Below the pieces are notes generated by a model. It worked only from the letters and a program-made list of their open reading frames with translations. It was not told the origin of the DNA and made no database searches. DNA of 64,000 bases from Ancylomarina sp048268005 (lineage in GTDB: Bacteria; Bacteroidota; Bacteroidia; Bacteroidales; Marinifilaceae), in the NCBI GenBank assembly GCA_048268005.1, contig JBLWWJ010000002.1, forward strand, positions 1 to 64,000, read 5' to 3'. A program made the position numbers and the translations under genes. Positions within the stretch are counted from its first letter, which is position 1. Each line of letters starts with the position of its first letter. This document shows, in pieces, positions 53,305 through 62,018 of this stretch.

Positions 53305-56300
53305 ATGAACTCTAATTTTTCTTTTTTGCAAGACGAGTGGGTAACCATTTTTAAACATGTTCAAAAGGCTGAACAGCGTGTTAAAACGGAGCCCATATCA
53401 GCTGCATTTTATTGTCGTCTGACCCTTGAGTCAACAGTCAATCAAATCTACCAAGAGAACTTCTTAGATCGTCCCTATAATGCTGATCTATACAGCATGA
53501 TGAATCAGGATGAGTTTCGTCATTTGATGGATGCTGATTGTTTCTCTGGTGTGTTTATGCATACACGAAAGATAGGGAACAGAGCCAGTCATGGTGAACG
53601 AATTGATTCGAAAGAGGCTCTGGTTGCCTTGCGTTACCTTTATGACTTCTTAAAGTGGTTTGCTCTTCGTTATAACGTCAGTACACCTGCTTTACCTGAT
53701 CGTTTTGATGAAACGCTTATTCCTAAGATTGGTGAGAAGGAGCGTAAGCAGAGAGAGATTCAAAAGGAAAATGAACGTTTGCTTGTAGAGCTAGATCGTC
53801 TACAGAAGAAACAGCAGAAGGAGCGAGAAGAGCAGCAGGAAGCACAAAAGGAGGATCAGCAACGCTTCGAGGCTTTCATTAATGAGAAGCAAGAGAAGAT
53901 TGCTCAGCTTGAAGCACTGCAGAAGAAAAGAGATTTTGCCACATTAGGACGTGAGTTCACTGAAGCTGAAACTCGAATATACCTGATTGACGAGGCACTC
54001 AAAGAAGCAGGTTGGAAAAATTTTAGAGAAGGTTACGATATAGAGTTTCCTGTACAAGGTATGCCTATGACAGGTGATAACCCTAAGGGGAATGGTTTTG
54101 CTGATTATGTACTTTGGGATGATAATGGTTTGCCTTTGGCAGTCATTGAAGCTAAACGAAGCAGTAAATCTTCCGACTATGGTAAGATTCAAGCTAAGTT
54201 GTATGCAGATTGCCTAGAGAAGATGAAAGGACAACGTCCTATTATCTTTTATACTAATGGGTATGAGAATCAAGTCTGGGATGATACCTTTTATAACCCT
54301 AGACCCATATATGGATTCTTAACCAAAGAAGAGCTACGTTGGCGTATTCAACAGCGTGATACAAGAAAGGATCTTCGCAACTATTCAATGAATCCTAAAA
54401 TAGCGGATCGTTATTATCAGGAAGCAGCTTGGAAACGTGTTGCTGAAGACTTTGTAAAGACATCTCCTATAACCAATACGACTACAGGAGGTAAGCAAGC
54501 AGCGCTACTTGTTATGGCAACAGGTAGTGGTAAAACACGTACTGCTGCATCTATGGTTGAAATCCTTTTTAAAGCCAATTGGGCGAAGCGTGCGCTCTTT
54601 TTAGCAGATCGTAAAGCCTTGGTTACTCAAGCAAAGAATAGCTTTGGAGAGCACTTAAAAAACATGACTTCTATCGACTTGACTAAGGAAAAGGAAGATG
54701 ATGGTACACGACTTGTTTTTAGCACCTATCAAACCATGATGGGGCGTATTGATAGTGCTCGTAGCGATGGCAAGCGTATGTATGGTGTTGGTCACTTCGA
54801 CCTGATAATTATCGATGAAGCACACCGTTCCGTCTACAACAAATACAAATCTATTTTTGATTACTTCGATACTCATATTATTGGTTTAACAGCCACTCCC
54901 AAGGGTGAGATCGATCACAATACATATAACTTGTTTGGATGTCCTGATGGAGACCCAACCTTTGAGTATGAACTAAAGGCTGCGGTTGATGACGACTATT
55001 TAGTTCCACCTAAAAAGTTTGAGTTAAGCACTAAGTTTCTTCGTGAAGGGATTCGATATAAGGATCTTTCAGAAGAAGACAAGAAGAAGTATGAAGAGAC
55101 ATTCCTTGATAAGGAGACAGGTTTGTTTCCTGATGAAATTCGTAACTCAGCACTTTCAAAATGGTTGTTTAATCGTAATACGGTAAACGAGATACTGAAA
55201 GGGTTAATGAATAATGGACTTAAGATCGAAGGAGGTGACAAGTTAGGTCGAACCATCATTTTCGCAGCCAATCAAGATCATGCTGAATTTATAGTAAAAT
55301 GTTTTAATGAGCTATACCCTGAGTATTCAGGTGCTAATTTTATTGATGTCATTCACAATAAAGTGTCACATGCTGAAAGTTTAATTAAGAGCTTTTGCGA
55401 TCATCATCAAGAATGTTTACCACAAATAGCTGTATCTGTTGATATGTTAGATACAGGTATCGATGCACCTAGAGTTTTAAACCTTGTGTTCTTTAAAATG
55501 GTGAGATCGTATGCTAAGTTTTGGCAGATGATTGGTCGTGGTACTCGCTTGTGTCCAGATGTGTTTGCGCCTGGAGAAGACAAGAAAGAGTTCTACATTT
55601 TTGATACCTGTCAGAACTTCGAGTTCTTTGAAGCTAATCCAGAAGGTGCCAATACAAATATGGTGAAGCCTGTTAGTCAACAAATCTTTGAAGCAAGACT
55701 TCAGTTGAGTCAGTTGTTGGCTCAAACAGGAGAAGACGAAAACATAGAGTTAGCAAACAAACATATCGACATACTGCACAAACAGATTGAATACCTAGAT
55801 CGTGATCGCTTCTTGGTTCAAATGAACCTGCGATATGTAGACGAATATGTCAATAGAGATCGCTGGAACAATATCAACAATGAAGATATTCATTTAATTG
55901 AGGAGTACTTGAGCAAATTGCCTCTTCCTGAGAAAACAGATGAGTCAGCACGTAGATTTGACTTAATGACCCTTAAGATGCAGATTTCTTATCTGATGGA
56001 TTTGTCAAGCAAGCGAGGCTTTGTCAATAACATGACACATATAGCGACCCTTTTGGGTAAGAAGTATACCATACCTCAGGTAGTGCAAAGAAAGGCTCTC
56101 ATTGAATCTATGAAGGAGGACGAGTTCTATGTTGGTTTGAAACAAAGTAAGCTTGAACAGGTGCGTGAAGAGGTTAGAGATCTATTGAAGTATCTAGATG
56201 GAAGTGATAAACAGATCGTCTACACTAACATTAAGGATGAGGATGCTATTCTTACGGAAGGTGAAGTTGTTTATGGCGAGTCAAGTGAAACCTATAAAAG

Positions 56301-56754
56301 TCGAGTTGAACGCTTCATCAGGGAGCACAAGAATCATATCACCATTAGCAAGTTGAACACTAATGAACCGATTACTAAAGCAGAGGTAGCAGAGTTGGAA
56401 CGACTGATGTTTGATGGATCGGAAATAGGCTCGAAAGAAGACTTTGAAAAGAACTATGGGGATCAACCTTTAGGTAAGTTCATCCGTAGTATTGTTGGTT
56501 TAGATGTGAGTGCTGCTAAACAAGCTTTTGCGGACTTCTTAGGCAATGGACAACTTAATGCTGATCAAATTACCTTCATCAATACAATCATCAATTACTT
56601 GGCTGTAAATGGCACTATTGATAAAGCTATGCTCGATAAAGCACCTTTCAATGAAAAACACCATCAGGGTATCTTCGGACTGTTCCCAGATCCTGCGAAG
56701 GTCACTCGTATCGTTTCAATCATTGATGAGGTGAATGGGAATGTGGTGGCGTAG
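53305..56754 (+). CDS. hsdR: Type I restriction-modification system, restriction subunit
   Basis: The start is the ATG at 53305 (MNSNFSFLQDEWV, 1149 residues). An N-terminal DUF4145-like domain (about 1-115) and a charged coiled coil (about 140-210) precede the PD-(D/E)xK nuclease, with GFADYVLWDDNGLPLAVIEAK near 264-285. The SF2 translocase follows: ATGSGKT (about 405), IIDEAH (about 502), GLTATPK and QMIGRGTR (about 741). An EcoEI_R-type C-terminal domain ends it. HsdR translocates unmethylated DNA through the complex and cuts it. Confidence 0.96.
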   Translation: MNSNFSFLQDEWVTIFKHVQKAEQRVKTEPISAAFYCRLTLESTVNQIYQENFLDRPYNADLYSMMNQDEFRHLMDADCFSGVFMHTRKIGNRASHGERIDSKEALVALRYLYDFLKWFALRYNVSTPALPDRFDETLIPKIGEKERKQREIQKENERLLVELDRLQKKQQKEREEQQEAQKEDQQRFEAFINEKQEKIAQLEALQKKRDFATLGREFTEAETRIYLIDEALKEAGWKNFREGYDIEFPVQGMPMTGDNPKGNGFADYVLWDDNGLPLAVIEAKRSSKSSDYGKIQAKLYADCLEKMKGQRPIIFYTNGYENQVWDDTFYNPRPIYGFLTKEELRWRIQQRDTRKDLRNYSMNPKIADRYYQEAAWKRVAEDFVKTSPITNTTTGGKQAALLVMATGSGKTRTAASMVEILFKANWAKRALFLADRKALVTQAKNSFGEHLKNMTSIDLTKEKEDDGTRLVFSTYQTMMGRIDSARSDGKRMYGVGHFDLIIIDEAHRSVYNKYKSIFDYFDTHIIGLTATPKGEIDHNTYNLFGCPDGDPTFEYELKAAVDDDYLVPPKKFELSTKFLREGIRYKDLSEEDKKKYEETFLDKETGLFPDEIRNSALSKWLFNRNTVNEILKGLMNNGLKIEGGDKLGRTIIFAANQDHAEFIVKCFNELYPEYSGANFIDVIHNKVSHAESLIKSFCDHHQECLPQIAVSVDMLDTGIDAPRVLNLVFFKMVRSYAKFWQMIGRGTRLCPDVFAPGEDKKEFYIFDTCQNFEFFEANPEGANTNMVKPVSQQIFEARLQLSQLLAQTGEDENIELANKHIDILHKQIEYLDRDRFLVQMNLRYVDEYVNRDRWNNINNEDIHLIEEYLSKLPLPEKTDESARRFDLMTLKMQISYLMDLSSKRGFVNNMTHIATLLGKKYTIPQVVQRKALIESMKEDEFYVGLKQSKLEQVREEVRDLLKYLDGSDKQIVYTNIKDEDAILTEGEVVYGESSETYKSRVERFIREHKNHITISKLNTNEPITKAEVAELERLMFDGSEIGSKEDFEKNYGDQPLGKFIRSIVGLDVSAAKQAFADFLGNGQLNADQITFINTIINYLAVNGTIDKAMLDKAPFNEKHHQGIFGLFPDPAKVTRIVSIIDEVNGNVVA

Positions 56755-56804
56755 TGTATTGATCATTTGCAACAAGTATTTAGACTAACTAAAAATTCAA
56801 TATC

Positions 56805-57068
56805 ATGACTCATGAACAGGCATTACAATTAAAACAATCAGTAGGGAATTCTATTACTCTTCAGGAAATGGACTTTGAAATAATGATAACTCCATTATCT
56901 AAATCAGATCTCAATTCGTATATGTGTGATTATAGAGTTTACAAATTTGATGATAAATCATGTTTAAGGTATTCAAGTGACGGACAATTTGCAGTTTATG
57001 GATTGTGGACTGATGGAGTAGATGTTATTCATAAACATATCACAGAGGCTAATAAGAATGATTTATAA
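56805..57068 (+). CDS. Small hypothetical protein downstream of hsdR
   Basis: This 87-residue soluble protein starts MTHEQALQLKQSVG. No motif is recognised. The second half looks like a short beta-rich domain (CDYRVYKFDDKSCLRYSSDGQFAVYGLW). It is 50 bp after hsdR and 81 bp before the next gene. As part of the element's distal cargo it might be linked to defence or regulation, but nothing in the sequence shows this. Confidence 0.5.
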   Translation: MTHEQALQLKQSVGNSITLQEMDFEIMITPLSKSDLNSYMCDYRVYKFDDKSCLRYSSDGQFAVYGLWTDGVDVIHKHITEANKNDL

Positions 57069-57149
57069 TTTTCAGCTTCGATCATCGATTAGGTAGATGG
57101 GAGTGCAGTGGCTTAGAAATAGATCTAATCAAATTAAAAAACAGAACTA

Positions 57150-57737
57150 ATGAAAACATATTTCTCTAACCTGATTCCACAGCTACTTTCTTACAGCAAA
57201 AAGCTGGATAGTTCTTCTCTGCTTACAGGTCAACACTGGACGGTAATTGATGAAAATCTTAATGAGAAGACTGTATTTATTTTTCGTGCTCAGAATAATG
57301 AACTCCTAATATCTCGTAATGGAAAGGTTGAAAAAGGTACATGGGATCTGATCGACCACAATACACTCTTGATTGATACCAAAACTGAGTCACGCATGTT
57401 TAAGCATGGATTTGCTGATGATTGTGTTCTTGCTCTTAAGGTAGATGGAAAAACAGAGTATGCTTTTATGGTGAACGAGAACAAGATTTCTGAATCTGTC
57501 ACTTCCATTGAACAAGTGGGACGTTATTTGGAAATGAAGTATGTATTTAAAAGAGATGAAATTTTAGAAGCTGTTAAGTCACAGGTAGTCCAACCCAAAG
57601 AGATAGTTGATAGTTATAGTAACGAAGAAGACAAGACCACAGATTTCAAAGATGAAGGTAAAAGAGATTCTGTTGCACATTTCTTTATTTTTGTTGTGAT
57701 TATAGTGGTTTGGGTTTATTTTTCAACTACTTGGTAG
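57150..57737 (+). CDS. Tail-anchored hypothetical protein at the element's right end
   Basis: This 195-residue protein has an N-terminal beta-rich domain (about 20-120; WTVIDENLNEKTVFIFRAQN, LLISRNGKVEKGTWDLID), an acidic linker, and one C-terminal hydrophobic helix (about 172-192, FFIFVVIIVVWVYFSTTW). The layout is that of a tail-anchored cytoplasmic protein. The beta domain resembles a conserved Bacteroidota family of unknown function. It is the last gene before attR. Confidence 0.55.
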   Translation: MKTYFSNLIPQLLSYSKKLDSSSLLTGQHWTVIDENLNEKTVFIFRAQNNELLISRNGKVEKGTWDLIDHNTLLIDTKTESRMFKHGFADDCVLALKVDGKTEYAFMVNENKISESVTSIEQVGRYLEMKYVFKRDEILEAVKSQVVQPKEIVDSYSNEEDKTTDFKDEGKRDSVAHFFIFVVIIVVWVYFSTTW

Positions 57738-58061
57738 AGTATAATGCGCATAGTAAAATAAGCTGTTCTAAGGCTTCATCGTATTATAGAGGGCTATGGT
57801 TCGTGTTTATCTATATTAATGTGGTGAGAGCTATTGAATTAGCAATCGTATAGTGACATTCAATACATGTGGATAGTTAATTGAAGGTAAGAGGTTGAAT
57901 TACAGTAATCAGCTTGTGATAGATCTTAATTATCTGTATATTTAGAATGAATTGATGAGGGAAGAGCTTGTTGCTCTCATGACCTGCCTAAAAAAAAATC
58001 TACCCTTATCAAAAGCTTAACTCCTCAATATTTATGTTCCTCATTGAAACTGAAGTGTCTG
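57738..58061. other. Non-coding right end of the element
   Basis: About 320 bp with no supported reading frame. The notable elements lie at its right edge: the 19-bp end repeat, the tRNA terminator and attR. Confidence 0.4.
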
Positions 58062-58080
58062 TATGCAAATTGTATGCACA
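58062..58080. repeat. Right copy of 19-bp end repeat
   Basis: TATGCAAATTGTATGCACA differs from 44864-44882 at one base and lies 48 bp from attR, in the same orientation. Confidence 0.6.
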
Positions 58081-58110
58081 AAAAAAAGTCACTCTTCAAA
58101 AGAGTGACTT
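58081..58110 (-). terminator. Terminator supplied to tRNA-Ala by the element
   Basis: AAGTCACTCTT (58086-58096) and AAGAGTGACTT (58100-58110) form a perfect 11-bp stem. On the minus strand it ends in a T run, 18 bp past the tRNA 3' end. Confidence 0.8.
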
Positions 58111-58127
58111 AATGTATTGATTATCAG

Positions 58128-58173
58128 GTGGAGAATAGCGGAATCGAACCGCTGACCTTTTGACTGCCAGTCA
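58128..58173 (-). repeat. attR: 46-bp repeat within intact tRNA-Ala
   Basis: Identical to 44681-44726. It restores the 3' half of the tRNA gene, so integration left a functional tRNA. Confidence 0.93.
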
Positions 58174-58202
58174 AACGCTCTAGCCAACTGAGCTAATCCC
58201 CC
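58129..58202 (-). tRNA. tRNA-Ala (anticodon GGC)
   Basis: A 74-nt cloverleaf can be drawn. The acceptor is GGGGGAT/ATTCTCC, with the G3-U70 pair that identifies alanine tRNAs. The D arm is GCTC/GAGC, the anticodon stem TTTGA/TCAAA with loop CTGGCAG, and the T arm AGCGG/CCGCT with TTCGATT. The anticodon GGC reads GCC and GCU. CCA is not encoded. The 3' half is shared with the element's att repeat. Confidence 0.96.
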
Positions 58203-58703
58203 AATACCTTGACAAATATATGTGAATATTAGAAATGACAATGCTATTTTATAAAAAAATGAATTGAGATATAACTTTTTTTAAAAGTATACGTAAAAGG
58301 ATATGAGTGAAAAGTTAATGATGACCCATGATTGTTTACTAGGGTAAACGATTGATTACAGTAGAAGAATAGTGTGTATAGGTAGGATGAGTTCGGGCTT
58401 TGTTAATTTTTCACTCATTTTTTATTTAAATTTTCAAGTAGTTAAAATACTTAGGATGATGTTTATCATCCTTTTTTCTTGCCCTTAGTTTTGTTTTTGG
58501 GGCGGGCAGATATTAATGAAGAAAGAATGTTAAAATATAAACAGTATTGTTAAATTTCTTTAATCTTACCATAGGTAGGTTTTTTCATCTTATCATTTCA
58601 TTATATTTATGTTCATAGATCAAATTGATTTTAATCAAACTTTAATTGAGCATTAACTTGTTCTTTAATAAGTTTTGATTTTTTATAAATTAATACTGGA
58701 ACT
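58203..58703. other. Intergenic region upstream of the first tonB gene
   Basis: About 500 bp of AT-rich DNA without a supported reading frame. One inverted repeat is visible: GTTTAC (58334-58339) and GTAAAC (58344-58349). Promoter elements for the tRNA and for tonB should lie here, but I could not place them with confidence. Confidence 0.35.
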
Positions 58704-59387
58704 ATGGAAATCAAAAAAACAAAAAACGCAGATTTAGAAAATAAAAGAGGTCTTTTTCTAGAAATAGGTTTAGTCCTTACCCTTGCCCTTGTATTTTTCG
58801 CTTTTGAATGGCGGGTTGATTCACAAGAAGCGAATGTGTTGACTGATGTGCAAGAATTGGAAGTGGATGATGAAATTATACCTATTACTCGTGAACCACA
58901 AGATATACCACCTCCGCCACCTCCAGCTCCCAGATTGACTGATTTTATAACCATTGTTGACGATGACGAGGATTTTGAGGAAGAATTAGTTATTGAAGAA
59001 GCCACTGTTGATATCGATGAAGATGTTAAAATACAAGTTTTAGATGGTGATGAAAGTGATGATGACGAGGAACATATTTTCGTTATTGTTGAAGAAATGC
59101 CCAAGTTTCCTGGTGGAGATGTTGAACTTATGAGGTGGATAAACAAATCGGTTAATTATCCAGTAATAGCTCAGGAAAATGGGATAAGTGGTCGGGTACA
59201 CCTGAATTTTGTAATTAATGAAAATGGAGGCATTGAGAATATTGTTGTAGTGAGAGGCGTAGATCCTTCTTTAGATAAGGAAGCGATACGTGTGATAAAG
59301 AAGATGCCAAAGTGGAATCCGGGTAAACAAAGGGGTAAAGCAGTGAAAGTTTCTTTCTCATTGCCTATAAATTTCCAATTACAGTAA
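58704..59387 (+). CDS. TonB-family energy transducer, paralogue 1
   Basis: This 227-residue protein has a cytoplasmic start (MEIKKTKNADLENKRGLFLEIG), one membrane helix (about 20-35) and a Pro run (IPPPPPPAP). A long acidic linker (Asp/Glu-rich, about 80-130) leads to a TonB C-terminal domain (VNYPVIAQENGISGRVHLNFVI, ending LPINFQLQ). TonB carries energy from the inner-membrane proton gradient to outer-membrane receptors. Typical TonB linkers are Lys/Pro-rich; this one is strongly acidic. No exbB/exbD is adjacent. Confidence 0.9.
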   Translation: MEIKKTKNADLENKRGLFLEIGLVLTLALVFFAFEWRVDSQEANVLTDVQELEVDDEIIPITREPQDIPPPPPPAPRLTDFITIVDDDEDFEEELVIEEATVDIDEDVKIQVLDGDESDDDEEHIFVIVEEMPKFPGGDVELMRWINKSVNYPVIAQENGISGRVHLNFVINENGGIENIVVVRGVDPSLDKEAIRVIKKMPKWNPGKQRGKAVKVSFSLPINFQLQ

Positions 59388-59408
59388 TTAATCTTGATTA
59401 TAAATAGT

Positions 59409-59443
59409 AAAGAGGTTCTGATCATTCAGAACCTCTTTTTTTA
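59409..59443 (+). terminator. Terminator of tonB paralogue 1
   Basis: AAAGAGGTTCTGA (59409-59421) and TCAGAACCTCTTT (59426-59438) form a perfect 13-bp stem around TCAT, followed by a T run. Confidence 0.93.
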
Positions 59444-59835
59444 TGAAACTTTTAACCTGTTTAATTGGTTTACGCTAACGTTTGTAATTTGTTTTTTAAG
59501 GGTGTATTTTTTTGTCAATCTGATTGTTGTAAGGTTTTGTTTTAAAAATAGAATGACATATTGATAAATGTTGTGTCTAAAAAGGATAAAAAACAGGAAG
59601 AATTGTTTTGTCTGGAGTCTATGAGTTGAAAACCTATTTCACTCTTAAAAAATCGGATTTTTGGAGAATTATTTGAGTATTAAGATGTGTTATATAGGAC
59701 GAATAAACTTGTTTGACGTGAATTTTTCTATCTTTAACCCCCGAATAATTAAGCATGTCTAAAGTATAATTTTGATAATACAATTGGAATCTGTATTTTT
59801 AGACGCTGAATTTACTAGAAAATAAAAAGAAAACT
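59444..59835. other. Gap between the tandem tonB genes
   Basis: About 390 bp, AT-rich, with no reading frame supported. The terminator before it means the second tonB must have its own promoter here; TATCTTTA near 59730 is the closest to a -7 element but lacks the final G. Confidence 0.35.
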
Positions 59836-60519
59836 ATGGAAGTTAAGAAGTCACAAAAAGCAGATCTGGAGAATAAGAGAGGTCTTTTTCTAGAGATTGG
59901 TCTGGCTCTTACTCTTGCTATTGTATTTCTAGCCTTTGAGTGGCGAGTTGATACAAGTGAAGCCACTGTGTTGGAAACAGAGCAAGAAATCCAGGCTGAA
60001 GAGGAAATTATTCCTATTACTCGTCAAGAGCCTGTTAAGCCACCACCACCACCACCACCAGCTCCTAAGGTTGCTGATGTTTTGAACATTGTGGACAACG
60101 ATGAAGAAATTGAAGACGAACTAGAAATTGAAGACTCTGAAGCCGATATGGATGAAGATGTTGAAATTCAGGTTGTTGAGGATGAAGAGGAAGAAGATGA
60201 GCAGCAGGTTTTTGTAATTGTAGAGGACATGCCTGAATTTCCAGGTGGAGATCTTGAATTACAGAAATGGATTAACCGATCTGTAAAATATCCTGTAATT
60301 GCTCAGGAGAATGGTATTACAGGACGTGTATACGTTGGTTTTGTTGTTAATAAAGTTGGACAAGTTGAAAATGTTAAGATTATGAGAGGGGTTGACCCAT
60401 CACTTGACAAAGAAGCTCTTCGTGTAATTAATAAGATGCCAAAGTGGAAGCCAGGTAAGCAACGTGGTAAAGCAGTAAAAGTATCTTATACTGTACCGAT
60501 CAATTTCCAATTACAATAA
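59836..60519 (+). CDS. TonB-family energy transducer, paralogue 2
   Basis: Also 227 residues, collinear with the copy at 58704-59387. The N-terminus (KADLENKRGLFLEIGLALTLA) and the TonB domain (KYPVIAQENGITGRVYVGFVV, ending VPINFQLQ) are very similar; the acidic linker has diverged (EEEEDEQQ). It arose by tandem duplication. Separate promoters and terminators allow different expression of the two, and the linker differences may set reach or partners. Confidence 0.9.
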   Translation: MEVKKSQKADLENKRGLFLEIGLALTLAIVFLAFEWRVDTSEATVLETEQEIQAEEEIIPITRQEPVKPPPPPPPAPKVADVLNIVDNDEEIEDELEIEDSEADMDEDVEIQVVEDEEEEDEQQVFVIVEDMPEFPGGDLELQKWINRSVKYPVIAQENGITGRVYVGFVVNKVGQVENVKIMRGVDPSLDKEALRVINKMPKWKPGKQRGKAVKVSYTVPINFQLQ

Positions 60520-60547
60520 ACTGATACATTTAATGTATTCGATATAT

Positions 60548-60578
60548 GAGGCTCTGATTTTTCAGAGCCTCTTTTTTG
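60548..60578 (+). terminator. Terminator of tonB paralogue 2
   Basis: GAGGCTCTGA (60548-60557) and TCAGAGCCTC (60562-60571) form a perfect stem followed by TTTTTT. Confidence 0.92.
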
Positions 60579-60614
60579 TTTTAAGCTGAATTTACTTTAT
60601 ATACGAATATTGCT

Positions 60615-60622
60615 TACTTTTG
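60615..60622 (+). promoter_or_regulatory. Candidate -7 element for hflX
   Basis: TACTTTTG matches TAnnTTTG, 77 bp before the hflX ATG, just after the upstream terminator. Confidence 0.5.
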
Positions 60623-60699
60623 TCCATATCTTAATAAAAATGAATGCACTCAACTTATTTCGTAAAGATTTAAGGGCAAAATTATATATTTGAAACTAC

Positions 60700-61935
60700 A
60701 TGGGAGATTTCCTAAATAATAAAATAGAATCGGAAAAGGCAATTTTGATTGGTATCGTTGATCAGTCACAAGGTATGACAGAAGCTATGGTGAAAGAATA
60801 TCTTGATGAATTAGATTTTCTTGCTTTAACCGCTGGGGCTGAAACTGTCAAGCGATTTACTCAGAAATTACAACGTTCACATCCAAAAACTTTTGTTGGT
60901 ACAGGTAAGCTAGAAGAAATATCAGACTATCTGGAAGCTAATCCTGAAATCAGTTTGGTGATTTTTGATGATGAGTTAACACCATCTCAGTTGAGGAATA
61001 TTGAACGTGCACTAAAGCGTAAGATACTTGATAGAACAAATTTAATTCTTGATATTTTTGCGAGTCGAGCCCAAACAGCAAATGCAAAAACCCAGGTAGA
61101 GTTAGCGCAATATCAATATTTACTGCCCCGCCTGACTCGTCTTTGGACTCACCTTGAACGTCAGCGTGGAGGTATTGGAATGCGTGGACCTGGTGAAACT
61201 CAAATTGAAACTGACCGTCGTATTATTCTTGATAAGATTGCGAAACTGAAAGAGGATCTTAAGAAGATTGATAAGCAAAAAACAGTACAGCGTAAGAATC
61301 GTGATAAAATGGTTCGTGTTGCCTTGGTTGGTTACACCAATGTAGGTAAATCAACTTTGATGAATGTTTTGAGTAAATCTGATGTGTTTGCAGAGAACAA
61401 GCTTTTTGCGACATTGGATACCACAGTTAGAAAAGTTGTGATTCAAAATGTTCCTTTTTTGTTGGCCGACACCGTTGGATTTATCAGAAAACTACCTCAT
61501 AATTTGGTTGAGTCTTTCAAATCGACATTGGATGAAGTAAGAGAAGCCGATGTTATTCTGCATGTTGTCGATATTTCACACCCAAATTTCGAAGACCACA
61601 TTAATGTTGTGAACGAAACAATGGCTGAAATCGATAAAAAAGAGAAACCACGATTCTTAGTATTCAATAAAATCGATGCTTTTAGCTATGTGAAAAAGGA
61701 TGATGATGATTTAACACCTAAGTTGAGAGAAAACTATAGCCTTGATGAGTTGAAGAAGATGTGGGTGGCAAAAGGAGACACGCCATGTATATTTATTTCA
61801 GCTAAAGAGAAAGATAATGTAGAGGAATTTAAAGAGAAAGTATATAATGTGATACGTGATATACATTCTGCTCGTTTTCCTTATAACAACTTTTTGTATC
61901 AGGACTATAGCAGTCTTAGTGAGGAAGAGGAATAA
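60700..61935 (+). CDS. hflX: Ribosome-splitting GTPase HflX
   Basis: This 411-residue protein has the HflX N-terminal domain (about 1-195; FVGTGKLEEI, RGGIGMRGPGETQIETDRR linker) and a G domain with GYTNVGKST (about 210-218), DTVGF, NKID and SAKEKDN. HflX binds the ribosome E-site region and rescues stalled ribosomes under stress. A short acidic tail follows the G domain. It is a single-gene unit with its own promoter and terminator. Confidence 0.96.
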   Translation: MGDFLNNKIESEKAILIGIVDQSQGMTEAMVKEYLDELDFLALTAGAETVKRFTQKLQRSHPKTFVGTGKLEEISDYLEANPEISLVIFDDELTPSQLRNIERALKRKILDRTNLILDIFASRAQTANAKTQVELAQYQYLLPRLTRLWTHLERQRGGIGMRGPGETQIETDRRIILDKIAKLKEDLKKIDKQKTVQRKNRDKMVRVALVGYTNVGKSTLMNVLSKSDVFAENKLFATLDTTVRKVVIQNVPFLLADTVGFIRKLPHNLVESFKSTLDEVREADVILHVVDISHPNFEDHINVVNETMAEIDKKEKPRFLVFNKIDAFSYVKKDDDDLTPKLRENYSLDELKKMWVAKGDTPCIFISAKEKDNVEEFKEKVYNVIRDIHSARFPYNNFLYQDYSSLSEEEE

Positions 61936-61954
61936 AAGAATTTAGATATAAAGA

Positions 61955-61997
61955 AAAAGCGATGCTCCAAATCTTATTTTGGAGCATCGCTTTTTTG
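61955..61997. terminator. Bidirectional terminator between hflX and asd
   Basis: A perfect 17-bp stem runs 61955-61971 with 61978-61994, around a 6-nt loop, with flanking A and T runs. Confidence 0.95.
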
Positions 61998-62018
61998 TAT
62001 TAGTATTGAAATGAGTGA

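Larger units (their letters stand above)
44681..58173. mobile_element. Integrative element in tRNA-Ala with Rep and type I restriction-modification
   Basis: The element is bounded by 46-bp direct repeats of the tRNA-Ala 3' half. It carries, left to right, a tyrosine integrase, a hypothetical gene, an HTH excisionase-like gene, a rolling-circle Rep, hsdM, hsdS, an unknown gene, hsdR and two small unknown genes, all on the plus strand. No type IV secretion genes or separate relaxase were seen, so it is not a self-conjugative ICE. It best fits an integrated plasmid or mobilisable island with a defence cargo. Fully intact-looking genes suggest it may still excise. Confidence 0.88.

Noticed and set aside
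44681..58173. A self-transmissible conjugative element (ICE)
   Set aside because: No tra/type IV secretion genes, coupling protein or dedicated relaxase were found; only integrase, HTH and Rep.
58631..59146. A 171-codon serine-rich open frame on the minus strand opposite the first tonB gene
   Set aside because: The serine runs are the antisense of Asp/Glu and Pro codons in the TonB linker, and the frame covers the tonB start. The TonB frame has clear homology and domain order, so this is a shadow.
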